In this document: positions 36,382-43,345 of the stretch, piece after piece
How positions within the stretch are numbered: the first letter of the stretch is position 1
Layout of the letters: each line of letters opens with the position of its first letter
Origin: Roseomonas mucosa
GTDB lineage: Bacteria > Pseudomonadota > Alphaproteobacteria > Acetobacterales > Acetobacteraceae
Direction of reading: 5' to 3'
Assembly (NCBI GenBank): GCA_945878375.1
Contig: CAMDWG010000009.1
Coordinates: 62,001 to 126,000, forward strand
DNA length: 64,000 bases
Notes under the pieces: generated by a model
Told to the model about the DNA's origin: nothing
Database searches by the model: none
What the model saw: the letters and a program-made list of their open reading frames with translations, nothing else
Position numbers and translations under genes: made by a program

Positions 36382-37715
36382 TGATGGACCTGGCGCAGAC
36401 GGAAGCCGGGCTGCTGCTGCTCGGCGCGCTGTTCGCGATCCTGGCACTCGGCGTCTGGATCGGGCTCGGGCTGCTGGCCACGGGGCTGGTCGGCGTTGTC
36501 GCCCTGCCCATGCTGATGCCGGGGATGGCGACCTTCCCGGCGGAGAAGGTGCTGGGCAGCGCGGTCTGGGGCTCGCTGTCCTCCTGGACGCTGGCGGCGC
36601 TGCCGCTGTTCATCTGGATGGGCGAGATCCTGTTCCGCACCAAGTTGTCCGAGGACATGTTCAAGGGCCTCGCCCCCTGGGTGCAGCGGCTGCCGGGGCG
36701 GCTGATGCATGTGAACGTCATCGGCTGCGGCATCTTCGCCGCCGTCTCCGGCAGTTCGGCCGCCACCGCGGCCACCATCGGCAAGATGTCGCTGCCCGCG
36801 CTGAAGGCGCGCGGCTATCACGAGCCGATGGCGATCGGCAGCCTGGCGGGCGCGGGCACGCTCGGCCTGCTGATCCCGCCTTCCATCGTCATGATCGTCT
36901 ATGGCGTCGCCGCCGAGGTCTCGATCGTGCGGCTGTTCATCGCCGGCCTGATCCCGGGGCTGCTGCTGATGGTGCTGTTCAGCGGCTATATCGCGATCTG
37001 GTCGGCTCTGAACCCGCGCCTGACGCCGCCGGCCGACCCGCCGATGCCCTTCCGCGAGAAGCTGAAGGCGTCCGGCCAGTTGTTCCCGGTGCTGCTGCTG
37101 ATCGGCTTCGTGATGGGCAGCATCTATTTCGGCTGGGCGACCGCGACGGAAGCGGCGGTGTTCGGCGTGGCGGGCGCGATGGCGCTGTCCGCCTGGGGCG
37201 GCACGCTGACCTGGAAGAGCCTGACCGACAGCCTGATGGGTGCCACGCGCCTGTCCTGCATGATCATGCTGATCCTGGCGGGTGCGGCCTTCCTGACCAA
37301 GGCGATGGCCTATTCCGGCATTCCGGCCGCGATGGCCGCCTGGGTGGGCGCGCAGGGCTTCTCGCCGTTTACCATCATCCTGGTGCTGACGCTGATCTAC
37401 CTGGTGCTGGGCTGCTTCATCGACGGCATCAGCATGATCGTGCTGACCGCGAGTGTCGTGCTGCCCATCATCGCCGCGACCGGCTTCGACCTGATCTGGT
37501 TCGGCATCTTCATCGTGCTGGTGGTGGAACTGGCGCAGATCACGCCGCCGGTGGGGTTCAACCTGTTCGTGCTGCAGGGTCTGACGGGGCGGAACATCCT
37601 GTCCGTCACGCGCAGCACGCTGCCCTTCTTCTTCATCATGGTGCTGGCGGTGGTGCTGGTGACGCTGTTCCCCGGCATCGTCACCTTCCTGCCCAACACG
37701 ATGTTCGGGGCATAG
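36381..37715 (+). CDS. TRAP transporter large permease (DctM family)
   Basis: This 444-residue protein has about 12 membrane helices and forms the ion-coupled substrate path. Conserved DctM features are VSGSSAATAATIGKMSLPALK, GSLAGAGTLGLLIPPSIVMI and the C-terminal EITPPVG-type loop (ELAQITPPVGFNLFVLQGLTG). ATG overlaps the dctQ stop. It is last in the operon and followed by a large inverted-repeat structure at 37758-37874, then the convergent iron-binding protein gene. Confidence 0.95.
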   Translation: MMDLAQTEAGLLLLGALFAILALGVWIGLGLLATGLVGVVALPMLMPGMATFPAEKVLGSAVWGSLSSWTLAALPLFIWMGEILFRTKLSEDMFKGLAPWVQRLPGRLMHVNVIGCGIFAAVSGSSAATAATIGKMSLPALKARGYHEPMAIGSLAGAGTLGLLIPPSIVMIVYGVAAEVSIVRLFIAGLIPGLLLMVLFSGYIAIWSALNPRLTPPADPPMPFREKLKASGQLFPVLLLIGFVMGSIYFGWATATEAAVFGVAGAMALSAWGGTLTWKSLTDSLMGATRLSCMIMLILAGAAFLTKAMAYSGIPAAMAAWVGAQGFSPFTIILVLTLIYLVLGCFIDGISMIVLTASVVLPIIAATGFDLIWFGIFIVLVVELAQITPPVGFNLFVLQGLTGRNILSVTRSTLPFFFIMVLAVVLVTLFPGIVTFLPNTMFGA

Positions 37716-37757
37716 CGTAAAGGCGCCTTACCAGATCTGTTCCTGGCCCCGGGCGGC

Positions 37758-37874
37758 GCCGCGGCTTTGCCGCGGCAACGCGGTGCATCAGCGCAGGTGC
37801 AGCGCCAATCCGGGGCCCCCACGAAAATGCGTCGTGCCGAAGGCGCGCCTTCGGCACGACGCGGTTTCGTGGGG
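37758..37874. repeat. Intergenic repeat with two hairpins (family 1, copy A)
   Basis: The element begins with GCCGCGGC-TTT-GCCGCGGC (37758-37776), runs through a segment ending GCGCCAATCCGGGGCCCCCACG, and finishes with a perfect 30-bp palindrome (37831-37860) flanked by CCCCACGAAA (37817-37826) and TTTCGTGGGG (37865-37874). A similar arrangement lies inverted at 49349-49439. Both lie between convergent genes, so they probably act as bidirectional terminators. Confidence 0.6.
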
Positions 37875-37879
37875 ATTGG

Positions 37880-38917
37880 TTAGCGCCAGCCGGCGCGCTG
37901 CATGATCCGCAGCGCGTCCGGGCTGAGTTCCGCCATCCGCGCCGCGTTCAGCGGGTCCTGCTTGAACTGGCCGAGGCTGCGCAGGAAGGCATGCGGCTGG
38001 GCATCGGCCACCACCGGATATTCCATGTTCCCATCCGCGAAGATCGACTGCGCCGGCGGGGAGGAGAGGTATTCCAGGAAGGCCTGCGCCGCCGCCCGAT
38101 TCGGCGCCGTGCGGACCACCCCGGCGCCGGAGATGTTCACATGCGTCCCCCGATCTCCCTGGTTCGGGAACAGCACCGCCATGCGCGACGCGATCTCCCG
38201 ATCCTCGGCGCGGGCCGCGCGATGCAGCAGGCCGAGGTAATAGGTGTTGGAGATCGCAAGCCGCCCCTGGCCCGCCGCCACCGCGCGGATCTGGTCCGTG
38301 TCGCCGCCCTGCGGCGGGCGCGACAGGTTGGCCGCGATGCCGCGCGCCCAGGCCTCCGTCGCCTCTGCCCCGTTGGCCGCCAGCATGCTGGCCGTCCAGC
38401 CGATGGAATAGATGTTGGAGGAGGAGCGGGTGGAGACCATCCCGCGATACTCCGGCTTCGCCAGATCCTCATAGCGCGCGAGGCCGGCGGGCAGGCCGAG
38501 GTTGCGGTCATACATGACCACGCGTGCCCGCATGGAGAAGCCGTACCACGCGCCCTCCGGGTCCCGCAGATGGGCCGGGATGCGGCTGTCGAGCACGGCG
38601 GAGCGGAAGGGGAGGAGGATATTCGCCTCCTTCGCCCGCGCCAGGCGGCCGGCATCGACGGTGACGAGCACATCGGCGGGGGAATTCGCGCCCTCGGCCC
38701 GGATGCGTTCCAGCAGCTGGTCCACATTGGCCTCGATCAGGCGGATGCGGACGCCGCTCTGCCGGGTGAAGCCGTCATACAGCTCCCGGTCCGTGTCGTA
38801 GTGGCGGGAGGAATAGATCGCGAGCGTCCGGTCCTGCGCCCGCAGCGCGGCGGGGGCAAACAGCGCGGCGCCGGTGGCGCCGAGGCTGGCGGTGAGAAGG
38901 GTGCGGCGGCTGGTCAT
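37880..38917 (-). CDS. Ferric-iron ABC transporter binding protein (FutA/FbpA-like)
   Basis: This 345-residue periplasmic binding protein has a twin-Arg-like signal (MTSRRTLLTASLGATGAAL, cleavage near ALRAQD). The mature start RTLAIYSSRHYDTDRELYDGF is typical of iron-binding FutA/FbpA proteins, and the adjacent Tyr pair in NTYYLGLLH is the expected Fe(III) ligand pair. The TRSSSNIYSIGWTASML stretch is also family-typical. A perfect 19-bp Fur-like palindrome lies 74-92 bp upstream of the ATG (38917), supporting iron control. No permease or ATPase gene is adjacent, so it must work with genes elsewhere, perhaps including the permease at 3711. Confidence 0.9.
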   Translation of the reverse strand: MTSRRTLLTASLGATGAALFAPAALRAQDRTLAIYSSRHYDTDRELYDGFTRQSGVRIRLIEANVDQLLERIRAEGANSPADVLVTVDAGRLARAKEANILLPFRSAVLDSRIPAHLRDPEGAWYGFSMRARVVMYDRNLGLPAGLARYEDLAKPEYRGMVSTRSSSNIYSIGWTASMLAANGAEATEAWARGIAANLSRPPQGGDTDQIRAVAAGQGRLAISNTYYLGLLHRAARAEDREIASRMAVLFPNQGDRGTHVNISGAGVVRTAPNRAAAQAFLEYLSSPPAQSIFADGNMEYPVVADAQPHAFLRSLGQFKQDPLNAARMAELSPDALRIMQRAGWR

Positions 38918-39261
38918 GGCGTGTCTCCGTCATGGCACGGCGGGCGGTGCGATGCGACCCGGTCCTGTGCGGCGCGGCAGAGTTAGCGCAATTGCGAAGC
39001 ATTCGCAATAGAGCGGATCGCGGGAGGGCGGGAACGCCCGCGCGGGTGGCTCCACTGCCGGGCGGACCGGCGTGCTGGACCGGTTGCTGATCGCCGTGTC
39101 CGACCATGTCTTCGCGGAGGATTCGCTGGTGTCGCTGCGCTGGCGGGTGCAACGCGCCGTGCACCGCGCGGAGAGCAGCGACAGGCCTGCGGAACCGGCG
39201 ATCAGTCCCGCCGGCGCAGGGCCAGCTTCATCCCGGCTGCGTGCCCCAGCCCGAACGGCCA
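38918..39261. other. Intergenic region holding an iron box
   Basis: A 344-bp gap between the iron-binding protein gene and the LysR gene, both on the minus strand. It contains the Fur-like box at 38991-39009. An open frame at 39072 (+) runs on into the LysR gene and has no recognisable protein features; the minus-strand frame from 39265 is similar. I see no supported gene here. Confidence 0.5.
38991..39009. promoter_or_regulatory. Fur-like iron box
   Basis: ATTGCGAA-GCA-TTCGCAAT is a perfect palindrome with 8-bp arms and a 3-bp centre. It fits the type of operator used by alphaproteobacterial Fur-family iron regulators. The site lies 74 bp upstream of the ferric-binding protein ATG on the minus strand; the TTGCGA inside it could serve as a -35 element, as is common for repression by overlap. 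Confidence 0.6.
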
Positions 39262-40182
39262 TCACCCTCCGCTCGTCGCGGCGCGCGACGCCAGTGCCTT
39301 TGCCACCGCGCCGAACCGCGTGGCCGTTGCGGCGGTACCGGCCTTGCGAAGGATCAGGAGGATCGGCGCCACCAGCGGTCGCTTCGTGTCGATGGCTCGA
39401 TAGGCAATCCCCGGAGGCGTGGCGTGCCGGATCGAGGCCGGGACGATCGAGGTTCCCAGGCCACTCGCAACCAGGCTCAGCGTCGCCGGCAGGCGCGGCG
39501 CCTCCTGCACAAGCGTGGGCGTGAAGCCGGCCTCTCGGCAGGCGGCCAGGATCGCGTCGTAGAGGCCGGGCCCCGATCTCCGGCGGTAGAGGACAAAGGG
39601 GTCCGACGAGAGGTCGGACAGCGGCAGGGGTGACCCGCCCTCCAGCGCGAGGCGATGCCCCGCCGGCAGGGCCGCCACCATCGGTTCCTCCAGCAACGGC
39701 TCGACCAGCAGGCCGGCCACATTGCCCACCGGAGAGCGCACGAAGGCCGCGTCGAGGCGTCCGACGAGCACCGCCTCCACGAGTTCCGCCGTTCCTGCCT
39801 CGTCCAGTTCCATCTGCACGCCGGGGCAGGTTTCCCGGTAATGGCGGATCGTGGCGGGCACGAAGGGGTGCAGCGCGGCCGAACTGGTGAAGCCGACGGC
39901 AAGCCGCCCTGCCTGCCCGCGCGCGGCGCGGCGCACCGCATCCTCCACCGCGGCTGCGCGGGCCAGCACGGCCCGCGCTTCCTCAAGCAGGGCCAGCCCG
40001 GCCGCCGTCGGCTCGACCCCACGCGGGCGCCGGATCAGCAATCGGCAGCCAAGCTGGGCCTCCAGCCCCTGCAGCAACCGGCTGAGTGGCGGCTGCTGCA
40101 TCCCGAGTCGCTCGGCCGCGCGGGTGATGTGCCCGTCCTCGGCCACGGCGACGAAGGCCTGGAGGCGGCGCAACTCGATCAT
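39262..40182 (-). CDS. LysR-family transcriptional regulator
   Basis: This 306-residue LysR-type regulator has an N-terminal winged helix (MIELRRLQAFVAVAEDGHIT, RAAERLGMQQPPLSRLLQGL) and a C-terminal effector-binding domain (VGFTSSAALHPFVPATIRHY, then FVLYRRRSGPGLYDAIL). The latter resembles the BenM/CatM group, which respond to aromatic-acid metabolites. It is transcribed divergently from a small-protein gene and a TauE exporter gene, with a T-N11-A palindrome at 40186-40200 between them. Those two genes are its most likely targets besides itself. The effector is unknown. Confidence 0.93.
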   Translation of the reverse strand: MIELRRLQAFVAVAEDGHITRAAERLGMQQPPLSRLLQGLEAQLGCRLLIRRPRGVEPTAAGLALLEEARAVLARAAAVEDAVRRAARGQAGRLAVGFTSSAALHPFVPATIRHYRETCPGVQMELDEAGTAELVEAVLVGRLDAAFVRSPVGNVAGLLVEPLLEEPMVAALPAGHRLALEGGSPLPLSDLSSDPFVLYRRRSGPGLYDAILAACREAGFTPTLVQEAPRLPATLSLVASGLGTSIVPASIRHATPPGIAYRAIDTKRPLVAPILLILRKAGTAATATRFGAVAKALASRAATSGG

Positions 40183-40185
40183 CCC

Positions 40186-40200
40186 ATACTCCCAAGGTAT
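40186..40200. promoter_or_regulatory. LysR-type binding site (T-N11-A)
   Basis: ATAC-N7-GTAT is a symmetric palindrome with the exact T-N11-A spacing (T at 40187, A at 40199) of LysR operators. It starts 4 bp before the LysR ATG and faces the divergent genes. Confidence 0.6.
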
Positions 40201-40278
40201 GCAGATCCGTCACCGAAGCGTCTGCCTAGCATGAAGGCAAGTGGCTATGCCGGTTTCAAACCGAGAGGAAACGCAGCC

Positions 40279-40548
40279 GTGTCAGAGCCCGCGACTCCGA
40301 CCGTCGATCCATCCGCCCTGCTGCTGCTCCAGTTCCTCGCCTGGGTGGACGCCCAGCCGCGCGCCTATGAGGAGACGATGTCCGCCTGGCGCACCTCCTG
40401 CCCCAGGCTGCCGGTGTGGGAGGACGCAACCGCCGAGGCCCTCATCCGGCTCGAGACAGGCAACGGGACAAGGTTGGGCGATAGCCTGGTCGTGCTCACC
40501 GAGCGGGGGCGGGCGGCGCTGGCCGCGGCCAAGGCGCCGGGGCGGTGA
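40279..40548 (+). CDS. Small soluble protein in the LysR/TauE divergon
   Basis: This 89-residue protein has no signal or membrane segment. It reads as a small helical protein: LLLLQFLAWVDAQPRAYEETMSAWRTSC followed by ALIRLE and the strand-like LGDSLVVLTERGRAALAAA. The shape is that of a small winged-helix domain, but I cannot name the family. GTG 40279 is chosen because AGAGGA lies 9 bp upstream; ATG 40231 would add 16 residues with no clear ribosome site. Its stop overlaps the TauE GTG, so the two are coupled, and the LysR site upstream suggests shared control. Confidence 0.7.
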   Translation: MSEPATPTVDPSALLLLQFLAWVDAQPRAYEETMSAWRTSCPRLPVWEDATAEALIRLETGNGTRLGDSLVVLTERGRAALAAAKAPGR

Positions 40549-41315
40549 GCCTGCTGCTCATGGCCGGCCTTTCGGCCGTGATGGTGGCGACGGCCTTCCT
40601 CTCGGGCGTCTTCGGCATGGCGGGCGGGATGGTGCTGATCGGGGTCCTGCTCGTGCTTCTGCCGCTGCCGGCGGCGATGGCGCTGCATGCGGTGACGCAG
40701 ATCGCCTCGAACCTCTGGCGCGCGGTGCTGTGGTGGCGCCACATCCGCTGGCTGGCGGCGCTGCCCTTCATCGGCGGTGTGCTGGTGGTGCTCGCGGCCT
40801 GGTCGTTGGTGGGCTGGGTGCCGGACAAGCCGGTCGCGCTGCTGATGCTCGGCCTGTCGCCCTTCGTCGTGCGCCTGCTGCCGCCCGCGCTGAAGCCGGA
40901 CCCTGCCAGGGCCCGGGACGGCGTGGCCTGCGGCGCGGCATCGATGACACTGATGCTGTTCACGGGCGTGTCGGGGCCCTTGGTCGATACCTTCTTCCTC
41001 GGTGGGCGGCTCGACCGGCGCGAGATCGTGGCGACCAAGGCCGTGTGCCAGGTGGTCGGGCATGGGGCGAAGCTGGCCTATTTCGGCGCGATCATCGCCG
41101 ACCCGGCGGCGCTCGACCCGGTGATGGCGGTGCTGGCCGTGGCCTGCTCGATGCTCGGCACCACCGCCGCACGCCGCCTGCTGGACGCGATGACCGACGT
41201 GCAGTTCCGCCTCTGGGCGAACCGTCTGATCACCGTCATCGCCGGCTACTACATCATCCACGGGACGCTGCTGCTGATCGCTCCTGCCCTGCCGCATCTG
41301 GGCTGGGGGCAGTGA
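40545..41315 (+). CDS. TauE/SafE family membrane exporter (third of three)
   Basis: This 256-residue membrane protein of the TauE/SafE family has about eight hydrophobic segments. The N-terminal signature is AFLSGVFGMAGGMVLIGVLL and the second half has VSGPLVDTFFLGGRLDRREI, with the conserved GMAGG loop. It starts with GTG at 40545, overlapping the previous stop (GTGA). The LysR-type gene on the other strand probably controls it. The exported compound may be the LysR effector or its metabolite, as inferred from the divergent layout. Confidence 0.9.
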   Translation: MSLLLMAGLSAVMVATAFLSGVFGMAGGMVLIGVLLVLLPLPAAMALHAVTQIASNLWRAVLWWRHIRWLAALPFIGGVLVVLAAWSLVGWVPDKPVALLMLGLSPFVVRLLPPALKPDPARARDGVACGAASMTLMLFTGVSGPLVDTFFLGGRLDRREIVATKAVCQVVGHGAKLAYFGAIIADPAALDPVMAVLAVACSMLGTTAARRLLDAMTDVQFRLWANRLITVIAGYYIIHGTLLLIAPALPHLGWGQ

Positions 41316-41673
41316 TGCCCGCGTCAGGATGGCAAGGGGAGAGCCGGTCCGTGGCGTAGGCGCAGAATCCCGACCCTGTCGGGGTCCTGCCCCGCCTGAA
41401 CCACCCGGATTGCCCACCACCCCGCGCCGCGCCGCCGCGCCCACCCGGCCTCAGCCGCCTGCCCGACATCCCCCGCCGCGTGCTGCGCGGCCTGGACCCG
41501 CCCCGCGGCGTGTCCCGAGCGCCAAGGGCCGCACCGGTGGAACGCCCCCCGGCGCCGCGGCGGGCGAGCCAGGGGGGAGGGAGGGGAAGGCGGGCGGGGT
41601 AAGGGGGGCGGCGAAGCGGCTATGATCGCCGCCGTGGCCTCAACCTTGTGAAGGCGGGCTTAAGCAGCCTGCC
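41316..41673. other. Gap at the left edge of the R-M cassette
   Basis: About 360 bp of very GC- and Pro-codon-rich sequence. There is an open frame at 41329-41625 (+), but it has Pro/Arg low-complexity content and no start or protein features, so I do not count it as a gene. Base composition changes sharply at about 41640, where the lower-GC nuclease gene begins. This is the likely left junction of an inserted segment. Confidence 0.45.
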
Positions 41674-42801
41674 TTATTCCGCGCCGGCGTCTTTCATGGC
41701 GTTGGTAAGGAACTCGTATTCGACGCCCATGACGTCTGAAGCGACCTCGGGCTCCGGCTCCGGCTCCGGCTCCGGAGTTCGAGTAGCGAAGCCCTTAATG
41801 TCCGTGTGCTCGACGATGTGGCGAACGGTGGGGAGGGTAAACACCTTGCCCCCGGTCGCCACCAGTAGATTCCGCATGTCTTGGCGGCGCACCGCGAAGC
41901 CCCTGCCGGCGAGCGCGGCCACCACCTGGTATTTAGGAGGCTCACCAACCTGCTTGGCGAGGTTCACCAGGTTGATGATTCGGGTCACCTTGTCCCGGGC
42001 TGTCCCGTCATCCTCAGTGACCTTTGCCTCGATGATGACCTTCGGGTTGGCCCAGGACGGGATGATGAAGTCTGGCGCCTGCACGAAGCCCGGCACCTTC
42101 TCCGCCCGCTTGGTCTTGTGGTTGCTGACGCCCCACCGCGAGAGCTGCCGCTCGATGGCGCTCTCCATCGCGTCGCCGACCAGCTCGGACACCGAGTCGC
42201 GGTGGCCCGCGAAGGGGCGGCCAAGAAACGGCTCATAGAGCAGGGCCGCATAAGGGATGCCGAGTTCGGAGGACGCCTTTATGGAAACTTTGCCGTGCTG
42301 TGTGTCGATCTTTCCAAGCCGGTGCACCAGCGTTGCAGGCGTTTTCTCCGGTACCCCCTCGCGCAACAACTGGTTTGCAGTCCAGACCATCGCCTGTAGC
42401 CGCGACATGACGAGGGGCGACGCCTTTAGGGGCTTCTTTGGCTCCAGCCGGACCTTACGGTCGAGTGTCCGGGCGAAGCCTTGGTCTACCTCAACCTTTG
42501 TCCGCACCGTCGTGGTGTAGGCCAATTCTGGAGGCGTGAAGCCCAGCATCGTCCGTAGGACTACGAAGGCGATCGGAACCTCAAGGATACAACCGATGAG
42601 GGTGTTGAGTTCCAGGATGGAGAACCCGCCCGTCGCTTTCTTCAGAGCCTCGTAACCCTCCTCGAAGGTCGCGTAGTCCACAAAGCCGTCGCCCTTGGGC
42701 ATTGCGATGAAATCTGAGGACAAGCCCGCGTAAATCGAGTCGACGTGGGCCTCTAGGTTGGCCTCCAAATGCGCGGCTGGAACCTCAAAAGGAAACGGCA
42801 T
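41674..42801 (-). CDS. PD-(D/E)XK restriction endonuclease
   Basis: This 375-residue protein has a PD-(D/E)XK nuclease core: PD at residues 243-244 (APDFIIPSW) and EAK at 258-260 (NPKVIIEAKV), preceded by the helix GDAMESAIERQL. The N-terminal two-thirds has no recognisable domain and may bind DNA. Near the C-terminus there is an acidic Glu-Pro repeat (PEPEPEPEPEV). The ATG at 42801 overlaps the end of the methyltransferase reading frame by 17 bp, which ties the two into one unit. The base composition is lower in GC than the flanks. I infer cleavage of DNA that lacks the partner methyltransferase's mark; sequence specificity is unknown. Confidence 0.8.
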   Translation of the reverse strand: MPFPFEVPAAHLEANLEAHVDSIYAGLSSDFIAMPKGDGFVDYATFEEGYEALKKATGGFSILELNTLIGCILEVPIAFVVLRTMLGFTPPELAYTTTVRTKVEVDQGFARTLDRKVRLEPKKPLKASPLVMSRLQAMVWTANQLLREGVPEKTPATLVHRLGKIDTQHGKVSIKASSELGIPYAALLYEPFLGRPFAGHRDSVSELVGDAMESAIERQLSRWGVSNHKTKRAEKVPGFVQAPDFIIPSWANPKVIIEAKVTEDDGTARDKVTRIINLVNLAKQVGEPPKYQVVAALAGRGFAVRRQDMRNLLVATGGKVFTLPTVRHIVEHTDIKGFATRTPEPEPEPEPEVASDVMGVEYEFLTNAMKDAGAE

Positions 42802-43342
42802 CAATCGTCTCTGGCACCCGGCGTTGCGCGAACAGGGGGAGCCCGGCCAGAACTGCCTGGGCAGGGGCCATCGCCGCCACCACCGCGTCGAGGGTCGCCA
42901 GCCGGGTCATCTCCTCGCCGACGAGTTTCAGCTTCTCTGCGGTTGTCAGGCAAGCCCGCCAATTCGGCCGCAGGTTCCAGATTGCCATCCGCGCCATATG
43001 GCCGAAGACGATGCACCTGGTGTCCCCGGCCGTAGGCTTCATTCCGGCCGCCCGCAACTGCTCAAGGTCGCGACTGACGATGGCCGCTAGCCCCTCGGCA
43101 TCGTCGAACAACCACGCGCGCGGGGTCTGGCCACTGGCGCGGCAGACGAACACCGTGTCGACGATGGACGAACCAGTGCCAGAGATGTGGATGCTGCCCG
43201 CCATCTCGGCGGGGCAGGGCAGGGAGGCTGAGCAAGTCAAGCCCGCGTCCAGGATGGCGACCGCCACCGAGGCGTAAGACTCCAGCTTGTTGTGGTGGAA
43301 GGTGAAGGCGAGCGGCGCGCCGGGCTTTAGCGCGGCCGACAT
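42785..43342 (-). pseudogene. C-terminal fragment of DUF1156 DNA methyltransferase
   Basis: This 185-residue frame begins with an ATG two codons after a TAA in the same reading frame as the 548-residue upstream part. The sequence MSAALKPGAPLAFTFHHN continues the methyltransferase fold, where an ordinary enzyme would follow ...EGLAAVY without interruption. It then reads SIHISGTGSSIVDTVFVCR, a normal late part of the catalytic domain. Translation could restart here, giving a two-piece enzyme, or readthrough could restore the whole. Otherwise the methyltransferase is broken. The fragment's stop overlaps the nuclease start. Confidence 0.72.
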
Positions 43343-43345
43343 ACG

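Noticed and set aside
39072-39524. Open frame (+) between the iron-binding protein and LysR genes
   Set aside because: It starts without a ribosome site, has no recognisable features after the first 30 residues and runs into the LysR gene on the opposite strand.
41329-41625. Pro/Arg-rich open frame (+) left of the nuclease gene
   Set aside because: Low-complexity composition, no ribosome site; probably chance in GC-rich DNA.
41740-41775. Short tandem repeat of GGCTCC-like units
   Set aside because: It encodes the Glu-Pro repeat near the C-terminus of the nuclease and is only six units long; not a CRISPR or separate repeat locus.
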